From NCBI RefSeq assembly GCF_007115095.1, contig NZ_SULH01000001.1:62001-126000 (forward strand): 64,000 nt of DNA, written 5' to 3'. The position numbers and the translations under genes are program-made. Below, piece after piece: positions 50,684 to 59,500 of the stretch. Position 1 is the first letter of the stretch, and every line of letters starts with the position of its first letter. Below the pieces are notes generated by a model. It saw only the letters and a program-made list of their open reading frames with translations, did not search any database and was not told the origin of the DNA. This DNA is from Levilactobacillus enshiensis (GTDB lineage: Bacteria > Bacillota > Bacilli > Lactobacillales > Lactobacillaceae).

Positions 50684-52090
50684 ATGACCTCAGCCTTGAG
50701 ATTTGACGAAACGAATTATCAGTCAGCGACAGCGACCGTTGATGGCGAAACGCTGACCTACCGTTGTTTTATGGACCTGCCTTACGTGTCGCGACCAGTC
50801 GATGATATTCAGAAACTCAACGTTTTTGTTCCGGAGGCGTACTTCAATGGGCAGCGCATCAACGGGTATAATCGTGTGAGCGCACCAATTTTCATGCCCA
50901 ATACTGTGGGTGGCTACATGCCGGGTCCCCGTGATTTTCCTAAAAATCCACAACCATTTAGCCGTGGTGAGACGATTCTGCAGGCACTTAAGCGAGGCTA
51001 CGTTGTGGTATCAGCCGGGGTTCGCGGACGAACCCAGACCAATTTTCAGGGCGAATACATCGGCAAAGCCCCAGCGTTTATCGTGGATATGAAGGCTGCG
51101 GTTCGTTACGTAAAATTCAACGCCGGCCGTATTCCCGGAGATCCCGAGAAAATCATTACTAACGGGACCAGTGCTGGTGGCGCGACTTCGGCGTTGATGG
51201 GGGCCAGTGGCAATGCTGACTACTTTGACACACCATTGCTAACACTTGGGGCAGCGCCAGCGACCGATGACGTCTTTGCCGTTTCGGCCTACTGTCCGAT
51301 CCATAACCTGGAACATGCGGATGCCGCCTATGAATGGGAGTTTGGTGGTATTTATCAATGGCACCGCCAGAAGATTCGTGTGGCCGACAATCGGCGAATC
51401 TGTACACCGATTCATGGTAAATTGACACCAGCTGAGCGGCGATTATCGCCGATCTTGCAGGCCGATTTCAGTGGCTACCTCAACGGATTAAAATTGACGA
51501 ATGAAGCTGGGCAACCGCTAACGTTGACGGCCGAAGGCGATGGTAGTTTTAAGGATGCGATTATCACGAAGATCCGGCAATCAGCACAGCATGCTTTGAC
51601 TGCCGGCATCGATGTGACCAAGTACGCTGGCATCACGGTCGTTGATGGGCAAGTTACCCGGCTAGATTGGAATCAATATCTCCGGGCGATTACGCGGATG
51701 AAGGGTGTGCCCGCCTTTGATGCACTTGATCTGAGTAGTCCAGAGGCAGATTTGTTCGGCAGTCGGTTGGTCGCCGCGAAGCACTTTACGTCCTTTGCCC
51801 AGGCGCATACAACGGTCACTAGTCAACTGGCCGATGCTGATTTAGTTGCGGCTATCAATCCGTTAACTTATCTATTGCAGCCACAAAGTCACATTGCTCG
51901 ACACTGGCGAATTCGTCATGGCGCAGCTGACCGTGACACGTCATTTGCGATACCGATGATTCTCGCCACTAAATTAAAAAATCTGGGAAAGGATGTTGAC
52001 TTCGCCTTCCCGTGGGCCACTCCGCACAGTGGTGACTATGACTTACCAGAACTTTTTGCATGGATTGATCATCTTTGTCAGCCACATTAA
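50684..52090 (+). CDS. tanB: Tannase (tannin acylhydrolase), TanB/TanLp type
   Basis: A 468-residue intracellular serine esterase that hydrolyses gallate esters of tannins and gallates, giving gallic acid. The sequence closely matches L. plantarum tannase from memory: LNVFVPEAYFNGQ, APIFMPNTVGGYMPGP, ALKRGYVVVSAGVRGRT, ITNGTSAGGATSALMGASGN, SAYCPIHNLEHADAAYEW, WRIRHGAADRDTSFAIP and WATPHSGDYDL. The catalytic triad would be Ser163, Asp416 and His448; the plantarum enzyme has Ser163, Asp419 and His451. No signal peptide, so substrates must enter the cell. The gallate decarboxylase genes lie 3.8 kb downstream. Confidence 0.95.
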   Translation: MTSALRFDETNYQSATATVDGETLTYRCFMDLPYVSRPVDDIQKLNVFVPEAYFNGQRINGYNRVSAPIFMPNTVGGYMPGPRDFPKNPQPFSRGETILQALKRGYVVVSAGVRGRTQTNFQGEYIGKAPAFIVDMKAAVRYVKFNAGRIPGDPEKIITNGTSAGGATSALMGASGNADYFDTPLLTLGAAPATDDVFAVSAYCPIHNLEHADAAYEWEFGGIYQWHRQKIRVADNRRICTPIHGKLTPAERRLSPILQADFSGYLNGLKLTNEAGQPLTLTAEGDGSFKDAIITKIRQSAQHALTAGIDVTKYAGITVVDGQVTRLDWNQYLRAITRMKGVPAFDALDLSSPEADLFGSRLVAAKHFTSFAQAHTTVTSQLADADLVAAINPLTYLLQPQSHIARHWRIRHGAADRDTSFAIPMILATKLKNLGKDVDFAFPWATPHSGDYDLPELFAWIDHLCQPH

Positions 52091-52343
52091 CGCAAACTAA
52101 AAAAACGACCGTTAGCGAGTCGTTTTGGATGATGAAAACTAAGGGGTGAAACTGTAAAGATGAGGGTTGATCCCTTAGTTGACAGTGAGAATTAGTGGTT
52201 AACCAGTCGTAGCGGTTACTTTTGATTCAAGAAGCGGTAGCGATTAGTTAGTCCCCTGACATAACTTAAAGGTTGCGTTTTAGTTTACTTTCAGGCGCTA
52301 ATTTTTTACAGTTGGGACAAACCAACAAAAGGGGGAGACTGCC

Positions 52344-52712
52344 ATGCAGAAACTCTATCCGTTTGTGCCACTGTTAAATATTGTGGGTGAAATCTATTTT
52401 TTGCTGATCTTGACGTTTGTACCGGATGCGCTAACCAGCCTGGGCGCTGAGCTCCATTGGCAAGCCGGTTCCCTGCAATTGGTCGCGGTTTTAGGCGTCA
52501 TCGTATGCCTGACATTCTTCGCAAGGAGTCGGCGATTGAAAAGGGTAGGGTTAGTGGTAAATGCTGGCATTATTGCGTTTATGTCCGTTTACCTCTGGCA
52601 CAGTACCATTGCCCCTAGCATTAGCGAGTATGTTTGGCTGTGGTCGCTACTGATGATTTTCAACCTGGGTCTGATTGGCTGGGGGTGGATGCAGTTAGCG
52701 CGTCATGATTAG
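52344..52712 (+). CDS. Four-helix membrane protein, unidentified
   Basis: A 122-residue protein with four hydrophobic segments (about residues 5-28, 42-60, 67-84 and 92-115). No family is recognised. AAGGGGGAG precedes the ATG. It sits between tannase and the acetyltransferase pair, 253 bases from tannase, and may be a small transporter-like or sensory protein. No motif links it to tannin use. Confidence 0.65.
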   Translation: MQKLYPFVPLLNIVGEIYFLLILTFVPDALTSLGAELHWQAGSLQLVAVLGVIVCLTFFARSRRLKRVGLVVNAGIIAFMSVYLWHSTIAPSISEYVWLWSLLMIFNLGLIGWGWMQLARHD

Positions 52713-52776
52713 AAACAGAGTGGGGCAGCGACTAGCCATCAGCTTCCTTTGGTCCACGAATTGAAAATATTAGAAA

Positions 52777-52804
52777 TTAAAAAAGAGGCAAGTGCCTCTT
52801 TTTT
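52777..52804. terminator. Terminator between the membrane protein and the acetyltransferases
   Basis: AAAAAAGAGGC, four bases, GCCTCTTTTTT: a perfect, symmetric stem usable from both strands. Confidence 0.93.
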
Positions 52805-53426
52805 AGTACAATTCTGGTTTCAGTTTAATTGCATCAGCTGCCGTAATTTCGCGAACCACGCGGCAAGGATTGCCGACTGCCAAGCTGTTGTCTGGAATAT
52901 CGCGCGTGACGACACTTCCGGCACCAATCACACAGCCACTGCCAATCGTGACGCCGCCGATAACCGTCACGTTGCTACCAAACCAACAGTTGTCGCCGAT
53001 TTTGATGGGTTTGTCGTATTCGATATCGAATAACGTCCCGTCAGCGTGTGGTTGTAAGTTGCGTTCCTGGTAACGGAGGGGGTGCATGGGCGTAACTAAC
53101 GTAACGTTTGGCCCAAACCAACAGCTATCACCAATCGTGACCAGACCACAGTCGAGGACGGTAAAGTTGGCATTGGCGTAGAAGTGCTTTCCCAGGTGGG
53201 TGTAGCAGCCATAGTCAAAGAAGATCGGTCCTTGAAGATAGGTCCCCTCACCATGATCTGGGACCAATTGGGTCAGTAGGTCTTCACGTTTCTCATCTTC
53301 ATCATCAAATGTTCGATTGTAGAGCTGTGATAGGCGATGGGCGAGATGTAAGCGAGCATTCAACTTAGGATCACTCGGATCGTACAGCTTACCCGCCAGC
53401 ATCTTTTCTTCTTCAGTCATTGTCAT
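52803..53426 (-). CDS. Sugar O-acetyltransferase (maltose/galactoside acetyltransferase type), copy 1
   Basis: A 207-residue left-handed beta-helix enzyme: KMLAGKLYDPSDPKL at the N-terminus (MAC domain), then hexapeptide repeats with CWFGPNVTLVTPMHP (catalytic His) and GGVTIGSGCVIGAGSVVTRDIPDNSLAVGNPCRVVREI. It transfers acetyl from acetyl-CoA to sugar hydroxyls. It overlaps the upstream paralogue by one base (TAATG), so the two are coupled; AAGGAG precedes the start. Confidence 0.92.
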   Translation of the reverse strand: MTMTEEEKMLAGKLYDPSDPKLNARLHLAHRLSQLYNRTFDDEDEKREDLLTQLVPDHGEGTYLQGPIFFDYGCYTHLGKHFYANANFTVLDCGLVTIGDSCWFGPNVTLVTPMHPLRYQERNLQPHADGTLFDIEYDKPIKIGDNCWFGSNVTVIGGVTIGSGCVIGAGSVVTRDIPDNSLAVGNPCRVVREITAADAIKLKPELY

Positions 53427-54043
53427 TAGTAGAGCTCCTTTTTTAATTCGACGGAATCTTCCTCAGTGATGGTCCGAATCACGCGGCAAGGATTACCGAC
53501 CGCCAGTGAATTGGCCGGAATGTCGCGCGTAACGACACTACCAGCACCGATGACGCTATCATGGCCAATCGTAACGCCACCGGTGACGGTCACATTGCTG
53601 GCCAACCAACAGTTAGCTTCAACGGTCAACGGTTTGCCATATTCCTGGTCATACTGAGAGCCGTCCGGTCGCGTCTTCAGGTTGCGTTCCCGTGAAAGCA
53701 GCGGGTGCATGGGAGTCACAAAGCTCGCATTAGGGCCGATCATACAATTGTCGCCGATGACAACATCACAAGTGTCCAAGATGGTCAGATTAGCGTTCAG
53801 GTAAACATCCTTGCCAAAATGGGTGTGAGTGCCGTAATCGACGAAGGCGGGCCCTTGAACAAAGAGTCCCTGTGGCTTGTCGGGAAACAATTCGGCTTGA
53901 ATCTCTTGGCGGCGCGGACTCGTTTCGGGTGTTTGCCCCAATTCTTGTGAGAGGGCATGGGCCTTTACTCGGCGTGCGTCCAATTCGGGAATGGTGGCGT
54001 CATACAGCTTGCCAGCCAGCATCTTTTTTTCTTCTTCAATCAT
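53426..54043 (-). CDS. Sugar O-acetyltransferase, copy 2
   Basis: A 205-residue paralogue of the downstream gene, with the same layout: KMLAGKLYDATIPELDARR, CMIGPNASFVTPMHP and GGVTIGHDSVIGAGSVVTRDIPANSLAVGNPCRVIRTI. The two copies are clearly diverged over their middle parts, so the duplication is not recent. ATG 54043 gives the family N-terminus; the frame is open upstream. Probably in one operon with the deformylase gene upstream. Confidence 0.92.
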   Translation of the reverse strand: MIEEEKKMLAGKLYDATIPELDARRVKAHALSQELGQTPETSPRRQEIQAELFPDKPQGLFVQGPAFVDYGTHTHFGKDVYLNANLTILDTCDVVIGDNCMIGPNASFVTPMHPLLSRERNLKTRPDGSQYDQEYGKPLTVEANCWLASNVTVTGGVTIGHDSVIGAGSVVTRDIPANSLAVGNPCRVIRTITEEDSVELKKELY

Positions 54044-54068
54044 GTGCTCAAGACACTCCTTATCTAAT

Positions 54069-54479
54069 TTAAATAATAATCCCGTTGCAGTGGTCAATCT
54101 CGTGTTGAATGATTTGCGCAACGAAGCCAGTGAAGGTTTGGTGTTGTTGCTGAAAACTCTGGTTTAAAAATGTCACGTCAATGCTTTGGTAGCGGGTCGT
54201 GGGCCGCTCACCGGGAAGTGACAGGCAGCCTTCCTGAGTGGCATAAGCACCGGTTTTTTTAGTAATGACAGGATTGATCATGGCGACAGGAATCACGCCC
54301 ATGTCAACGACGATAATTCGCAGGTTAACGCCGATCATGTTGGCGGCCATACCAACACAGTTCTCACTGTTCGCTTTGAGCGTATCGAGAAGATCCGTGA
54401 CGGTTGCGGCATCGGCCTTAGTTGCTGGTCGCGATTTTTGTGCTAAACGAGCTTGGTCGTGAACGACGGTTTTAATCAT
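54069..54479 (-). CDS. def: Peptide deformylase homologue with an altered motif I
   Basis: A 136-residue metalloprotease-fold protein, short for the family (usually 150-190). Motif II EGCLSLPG supplies the metal Cys and motif III QHEIDHCNG the two His and the catalytic Glu. Motif I reads VGMAANMIG where active enzymes have Q at the position of the second M (AAxQ). That Gln positions the transition state in known enzymes, so activity may be reduced or changed. It is probably a second deformylase; the main def gene would be elsewhere. First gene of the operon with the two acetyltransferases. Confidence 0.8.
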   Translation of the reverse strand: MIKTVVHDQARLAQKSRPATKADAATVTDLLDTLKANSENCVGMAANMIGVNLRIIVVDMGVIPVAMINPVITKKTGAYATQEGCLSLPGERPTTRYQSIDVTFLNQSFQQQHQTFTGFVAQIIQHEIDHCNGIII

Positions 54480-54849
54480 AAGTAGCCTCCAAAAATTGTT
54501 TAAATTTCATCGTGATGTTGTAGTTACAGGTGCTAGTAAAAAGGCGTCCCAGCGACGCTTGCGTAAAATGAATGGTTAAAGTTGGTCTTAAAGAATGCCG
54601 GGCGAGCGAACGTTAGTGAATTTTCGTCACGGTCAGTAAGTTGCTTGGCGCAACCATGGGGACGCGATGATGGCCACTGTTGTTGCTGCCACGCAGGGGT
54701 CAGCGATAGGTCGCAGAAGCCACCGCTAAGTTAGGTTCTAGTATAGCATGTTAAGCGCTCTCATTTTAGACGGAATTTTGCCGAACCAATTAGTCAGGTC
54801 AGACTTAACGGCAAAAGTAGTTCGGCAGAATTGAACGAAATCCCAGCAG
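54480..54849 (-). other. Intergenic region between the LysR gene and def
   Basis: No gene is visible. On the minus strand two stem-loops follow the LysR gene. AATTCTGCCGAAC and GTTCGGCAAAATT (within 54773-54835) form a 12-of-13 pair stem without T run. AAGCGTC/GACGCCTT followed by TTTTT at 54537-54561 is an intrinsic terminator. The left 50 bases hold the def leader. Confidence 0.6.
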
Positions 54850-55740
54850 TTAGTCGGCCGCGTCCGTCAAATACTGTAGAAACTTAGTCGTTGCCTGCGA
54901 GCGTGTTCCTCGGGGGTAGACCAGTTGGAGATGGCTGACCATCGGCGTTGCAAACGGCCGTAAGACAACATCGCTGGTCATGAAGGGCGCAGCGGATTTG
55001 GCAAACAGAAAGGTGACCTGTGTAGTGTGGGCAATCATCGCGAGTAGCGTTTCGATGTGAGGGGTCGTAAAGCGAATGTTGGGGGTGAAGCCAGCCTGCT
55101 GGTAGCGGGTGGCCATTTTTTCGTACACGCCAGACCCGGGATTCAGTGAAACCACGTCAATATTTTGCAAGTCACGCATCTCAATAGCGGGGAGTTGGGC
55201 CAGGGGATGGTCGGCTGGCAGTACGACCTGGAGCTCGTCACTAGTTAGCGTCACAGTATCAAATTGAGTCTGATTGAGTTGCTGGCTCTGGACGTCACGG
55301 AGAATGCCCAAGTCGAGTTCCTGCTTCTGTAATTTGGCCAGCAGGTTGGCGCCCTCCAGTTCCTCCAGCCGCAGATTGATTTGGGGGAAATCCTGCATGA
55401 AATGGCGCATTTTTTCAGCCAGTCCATACTGTGCCATGACCGGCACACTGCCAATGTGGAGCGTCCCCCGTCGCAAGTCCTGATAGTCGAGCAGGTCGTT
55501 TTGGAGTAATTGCACCTGTGCTGTAATTGTCTGAGCATAGCGGAAGAAAACCTCACCACTTTCCGTGATGGTCAGTTGGCGCTTGTTGCGGGTTGAAATT
55601 AAGGCGACACCAAGTTCGTCTTGCAAGCTACGCAGCCGCTTTGAAAGTGCCGACTGCGAAATATTTAAGGCCACGGCAGCGTCAGAAACGCTGCGCGTCT
55701 GATAAAGCGTGATGAAATTGTAGCAGTCATCGATGGTCAT
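54850..55740 (-). CDS. LysR family regulator of gallate/tannin genes
   Basis: A 296-residue regulator. The N-terminal helix-turn-helix is FITLYQTRSVSDAAVALNISQSALSKRLRSLQDELGVALI; the C-terminal two-lobed effector domain follows (LHIGSVPVMAQYGLAEKM, DLGILRD, VVLPADHPLAQLP). ATG 55740 has AAAGGAC upstream and gives the family N-terminus. It is divergent from lpdC. A LysR gene (TanR) also neighbours tannin genes in L. plantarum, so a gallate-responsive activator is likely. A dyad TAGTCG/CGACTA (55792-55831) in the interval is the candidate binding site. Confidence 0.88.
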   Translation of the reverse strand: MTIDDCYNFITLYQTRSVSDAAVALNISQSALSKRLRSLQDELGVALISTRNKRQLTITESGEVFFRYAQTITAQVQLLQNDLLDYQDLRRGTLHIGSVPVMAQYGLAEKMRHFMQDFPQINLRLEELEGANLLAKLQKQELDLGILRDVQSQQLNQTQFDTVTLTSDELQVVLPADHPLAQLPAIEMRDLQNIDVVSLNPGSGVYEKMATRYQQAGFTPNIRFTTPHIETLLAMIAHTTQVTFLFAKSAAPFMTSDVVLRPFATPMVSHLQLVYPRGTRSQATTKFLQYLTDAAD

Positions 55741-55867
55741 GCGGACGTCCTTTCTAGAAATGCTTTTTGTTATTCCTATCAAGCATAACGTTAGTCGAAA
55801 CTTGAATTGTTTGCAACCGATTTGGCGACTATTCTAATCAATGTAAACCAATTCAGGAGGTCATTGC
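55741..55867 (+). promoter_or_regulatory. LysR-lpdC divergent promoter region
   Basis: TAGTCG (55792-55797) and CGACTA (55826-55831) are inverted copies. TTGCAA (55811-55816), 16 bases, TCTAAT (55833-55838) is a possible lpdC promoter overlapping the dyad. AGGAGG precedes the lpdC ATG. Confidence 0.55.
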
Positions 55868-57334
55868 ATGACAGATGAACCATATGACTTACGCAAAGTC
55901 TTAACAGAACTGAAGACCCATCCAGGCCAGTATCACGCTACTAACGTTGCGGTCGACCCCAACGCAGAGCTCTCTGGCGTCTATCGTTACATCGGCGCTG
56001 GCGGGACCGTTGCGCGGCCAACACAGGAAGGGCCAGCGATGATGTTTACCAACGTTAAAGGGTTCCCCGGTACCAAAGTGTTGACGGGGCTGATGGCCAG
56101 TCGCAAACGCGTCGGATTGATGTTTCACCACGATGCGCAAACCCTCGGCCAATTTTTGAACGATTCTGTGGAAAAACCGATTCCTCCAATCATGGTCGAG
56201 GATGCTCCTGCTCATGAGGTCGTGCATAAGGCCACTGATCCGGATTTCGATATTCGGCAATTGGTGGCAGCACCGACCAATACCCCGGAGGATGCCGGTC
56301 CCTATATCACAGTGGGGGTCGTCTTAGGATCCAACAAGGCCAAGACCATGAGTGACGTCACGATTCACCGAATGGTTTTGGAAGATAAGGACAAGCTGGG
56401 TATTTACATCATGCCCGGTGGTCGGCACATTGGCGCGTTTGCCAAGGAATATGAGGCCGTAAACGAACCCATGCCAGTTACGATCAGCATTGGGCTAGAC
56501 CCGGCAATTACCATTGGCTGTACCTTCGAGCCGCCAACCACGCCACTGGGGTATAACGAACTGGGCGTAGCTGGCGCAATTCGGCAGGAAGCCGTTGGTC
56601 TAACGCCGGCACTGACTGTCGATGAAAACGCCATCGCCCGGTCAGAATTTACCTTGGAAGGCTATATTATGCCTAACGAGCGGATTCAAGAGGATATCAA
56701 TACGCATACGGGCAAAGCGATGCCAGAATTTCCGGGCTACGACGGTGATGCCAATCCGGCACTTCAGGTCATCAAGGTGACGGCCGTGACGCACCGGAAG
56801 AATCCGATTATGCAAAGTGTTATTGGGCCTTCCGAGGAACACGTCAGCATGGCGGGCATTCCCACTGAGGCCAGCATTTTAGACCTCACGAACCGGGCCA
56901 TTCCTGGCAAGGTGTTGAACGTTTATAATCCGCCAGCCGGTGGGGGAAAACTCATGACCATCATGCAGATTCACAAGGAAGACGAGGCTGATGAAGGAAT
57001 CCAACGACAGGCCGCTTTGCTCGCATTTTCAGCGTTTAAAGAGCTAAAGACCGTGATTTTAGTTGATGAGGATGTTGATATTTTTGATATGAACGATGTC
57101 ATCTGGACAGTGAATACACGTTTTCAGGCCGATCAGGATCTCATGGTCTTGCCGGGAATGCGCAATCACCCACTCGACCCCTCGGAGCGACCGGAATACG
57201 ATCCCAAGTCGATTCGGACGCGGGGGATGTCATCAAAGTTGGTGATCGATGGCACCGTACCGTTTGACATGAAGGACCAGTTCGTCCGGGCGAAATTTAT
57301 GGACGTACCAGATTGGCAAAAGTATTTGGCATAA
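55868..57334 (+). CDS. lpdC: Gallate decarboxylase catalytic subunit (UbiD family)
   Basis: A 488-residue enzyme that decarboxylates gallate to pyrogallol, and probably protocatechuate to catechol, with prenylated FMN as cofactor. UbiD blocks are visible: PAMMFTNVKGFPGTKVLTGLMASRKRVG near the N-terminus, DVTIHRM and GGRHIGAFAKEYEAVNEPMPVTISIGLDPAITIG in the middle. SEFTLEGYIMPNERIQEDI and GPSEEHVSMAGIPTEASI follow. Length equals known LpdC proteins. It starts an operon with lpdB and lpdD, divergent from the LysR gene. Confidence 0.94.
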   Translation: MTDEPYDLRKVLTELKTHPGQYHATNVAVDPNAELSGVYRYIGAGGTVARPTQEGPAMMFTNVKGFPGTKVLTGLMASRKRVGLMFHHDAQTLGQFLNDSVEKPIPPIMVEDAPAHEVVHKATDPDFDIRQLVAAPTNTPEDAGPYITVGVVLGSNKAKTMSDVTIHRMVLEDKDKLGIYIMPGGRHIGAFAKEYEAVNEPMPVTISIGLDPAITIGCTFEPPTTPLGYNELGVAGAIRQEAVGLTPALTVDENAIARSEFTLEGYIMPNERIQEDINTHTGKAMPEFPGYDGDANPALQVIKVTAVTHRKNPIMQSVIGPSEEHVSMAGIPTEASILDLTNRAIPGKVLNVYNPPAGGGKLMTIMQIHKEDEADEGIQRQAALLAFSAFKELKTVILVDEDVDIFDMNDVIWTVNTRFQADQDLMVLPGMRNHPLDPSERPEYDPKSIRTRGMSSKLVIDGTVPFDMKDQFVRAKFMDVPDWQKYLA

Positions 57335-57351
57335 GCAAGGAGGGGTGACTG

Positions 57352-57915
57352 ATGAAGAAAATCGTGATTGGTGTGACCGGCGCATCGGGAACAATCTATG
57401 CGATTGACCTGTTGAAAAAATTGCGGGCCAATCCAGAGGTAGAAACGCACTTGGTGATGAGTGCTTGGGCCAAGAAAAATTTGGCGTTAGAGACGGACTA
57501 TACGTTGAACCAGATCAAGGACCTGGCCGATGTGGTGTACAGTGATCGCGACCAGGGGGCTGCAATTGCCAGCGGGTCGTTCTTGAATGCCGGCATGGTG
57601 ATCGTACCGGCCAGTATGAAGACGGTCGCCAGTATTGCTTACGGTTTTGGCGAGAATTTGGTGGCCAGAGCGGCGGATGTGACCATTAAGGAGCAGCGTA
57701 AATTGGTCATCGTCCCCCGGGAGACGCCATTGAGTGTGATCCATTTGGAAAACCTAACTAAGCTCGCAAAATTAGGCGCGCAGATTATTCCGCCAATTCC
57801 GGCCTTTTACAATCATCCCCAGACCATTCAAGATTTAGTCGACCATCAGAGCATGAAGGTGTTGGATGCCTTTGATATTCCGCTGGTGACGGCGAAACGC
57901 TGGGAGGGGGACTAA
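57352..57915 (+). CDS. lpdB: UbiX-like flavin prenyltransferase
   Basis: A 187-residue enzyme that joins dimethylallyl phosphate to FMN to make the prenylated FMN used by LpdC. Family blocks are GVTGASGTIYAIDLLKKL at the N-terminus, FLNAGMVIVPASMKTVASIAYG, and LIHL-type SVIHLENLTKLAKLGAQIIPPIPAFYNHP. AAGGAGG precedes the ATG. It lies 17 bases after lpdC and two before lpdD. Confidence 0.94.
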   Translation: MKKIVIGVTGASGTIYAIDLLKKLRANPEVETHLVMSAWAKKNLALETDYTLNQIKDLADVVYSDRDQGAAIASGSFLNAGMVIVPASMKTVASIAYGFGENLVARAADVTIKEQRKLVIVPRETPLSVIHLENLTKLAKLGAQIIPPIPAFYNHPQTIQDLVDHQSMKVLDAFDIPLVTAKRWEGD

Positions 57916-57917
57916 CC

Positions 57918-58328
57918 GTGCCGATATTTAGCGTGACGCAAGAAGATTATACGATTACCGCGGCCGTCACGGTGATTGGCAAGGACTTACTGATTGTGGT
58001 GACCGGCGGCAGTGACCCCCATATTGGCGATGTGACTACCTTGACGCGAGAAACGCCACTGCAGACCATTAAATATCCCAGTCACGACGGTCGATTCCAC
58101 AAGGACAACTTTGTTGGCGAACGCATTGCCCGAGTCGTCCAACCCGTATTGCCGGGCAGTTGTACAATCACAGCCGGCATCCACATCAATCAGATTACCA
58201 AGGCACAAATCGCAGCCTCGGCCCCGATGGGAGAGTCGTTGGGCCGGCAGATTGTAGCTTGGTTGCGGACCCATCCCGTGGTCGCACCGGTGCCAGAGTA
58301 TTATGGAGATGATGAACAGCCGGAGTAA
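57918..58328 (+). CDS. lpdD: Gallate decarboxylase accessory subunit LpdD
   Basis: A 136-residue small protein with a GTG start, following lpdB by two bases. It has a beta-rich core (LLIVVTGGSDPHIGDVTTLTRETPLQTIKYPSHDGRFHKD) and a C-terminal helical tail. It belongs to the UbiD accessory family known as LpdD/VdcD-like. It has no catalytic role in L. plantarum gallate decarboxylation tests that I recall; a stabilising role is possible. Terminator follows after 157 bases of empty sequence. Confidence 0.9.
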   Translation: MPIFSVTQEDYTITAAVTVIGKDLLIVVTGGSDPHIGDVTTLTRETPLQTIKYPSHDGRFHKDNFVGERIARVVQPVLPGSCTITAGIHINQITKAQIAASAPMGESLGRQIVAWLRTHPVVAPVPEYYGDDEQPE

Positions 58329-58485
58329 GTGAGAACTCATCCGTCATATTGTAGTTGCAAGGAATAATTTCCTACACACAATAGTTTAGCGAGCTGACAA
58401 CAAATCTATTTCTCTAGTTGGTAAAGGGCCACCGTGTTGGCTATGAGATTATTAAGTTTAGACGATTTCAATGCATAACAGAGTG

Positions 58486-58536
58486 TTTAAAAAAGTTCGG
58501 TATTCCACAAATAGACGTGGTGTACCGAACTTTTTT
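58486..58536. terminator. Terminator between lpdD and the AraC gene
   Basis: AAAAAAGTTCGGTA and TACCGAACTTTTTT flank an inner CCAC/GTGG pairing; it serves both convergent transcripts. Confidence 0.93.
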
Positions 58537-58546
58537 GTAGTAGTGG

Positions 58547-59344
58547 CTAACCGCTAATGTAATTTTCTTTAAGACTCTTGTCATATTTTACAACGGAGTG
58601 CCGAAAGACCTGTGGGGTACAGTCATTGAACTGCTTAAAATTGCGATTAAAACTTTGTACACTAGCGTATCCGCAATTGTAGGCAATTTGGGTAATTGAT
58701 AGATCCGTATTTTTTAAGAGTTGACGACTATAAGAGATTCGGTAACTATTAAGATACTCAGGAAAGGACAGATGCATAGTTTTTTTGAATGTTTTAGACA
58801 GGTAAGAGTAATCAAAGCCGATTTTGTTAGCTAAGTCCTTTAAGGTGCAGGCTTCCTGAAAATTATTTGTCACGTAATCTAAAATTTGATAAACAGTTTC
58901 GAATTGCGAGGAACGTTTACGTTCAGTAAACTCGGTTTGTTGAACGATAGTATCACATAAATTGTAAAGCAGGCCTTTGATGCCGTAACTGGTTGACGTC
59001 TTTTTAAAATTCAACGGCTGTTTCAGATAGATGACCGGATTGACAGGTACCATTTCTTGGTAATGTTCGCTAAAGGAGCCAATAAACTCGGGTGAAAAAA
59101 TAACAACAGTAATTTTAGTTGCTGGAGCCATATCAAAACCATGAATTTGGTTAGGGAAGATAATGATAAATTGTTTGGGGTCAACGTGGTAATCAGCATT
59201 ATCAATTTGGACGTGAAGACGTCCCCGTTGCACGACCAGTAGCTCGTAAGCACGGTGCAAATGGAGTGGAAAGTTGAGGTCCTCTAAGTCAAAATATTTG
59301 AAGACAGGGGTGCTCTCCATACCGAAATATTGAAAAAAAGCCAT
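58547..59344 (-). CDS. AraC family regulator of the xyloside locus
   Basis: A 265-residue regulator. An N-terminal cupin ligand domain (FPLHLHRAYELLVVQRGRLHVQIDNADYHVDPKQFIIIFPNQIHGF) is joined to a C-terminal pair of helix-turn-helices (LKDLANKIGFDYSYLSKTFKKTM and LSITQIAYNCGYASVQSFNRNFKQF). ATG 59344 has AAGGAAG upstream. It is divergent from the GH120 gene; AACAATTATTGTT (59364-59376) is a perfect palindrome in the interval and may be its site. It probably activates the beta-xyloside genes when a xylo-oligosaccharide binds. Confidence 0.9.
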   Translation of the reverse strand: MAFFQYFGMESTPVFKYFDLEDLNFPLHLHRAYELLVVQRGRLHVQIDNADYHVDPKQFIIIFPNQIHGFDMAPATKITVVIFSPEFIGSFSEHYQEMVPVNPVIYLKQPLNFKKTSTSYGIKGLLYNLCDTIVQQTEFTERKRSSQFETVYQILDYVTNNFQEACTLKDLANKIGFDYSYLSKTFKKTMHLSFPEYLNSYRISYSRQLLKNTDLSITQIAYNCGYASVQSFNRNFKQFNDCTPQVFRHSVVKYDKSLKENYISG

Positions 59345-59500
59345 TTTGATCACTTCCTTACAAAACAATTATTGTTCATTGTTAGCCAAAAATCAATATA
59401 TTATTGTGAGGCCATTTAACTTACACTGATTACAAGATTTAGTTAAGTCGGTTCCACAGGATGAACGGAAATCATCAGTTGAATGTGGCAGGAGGAGTGA

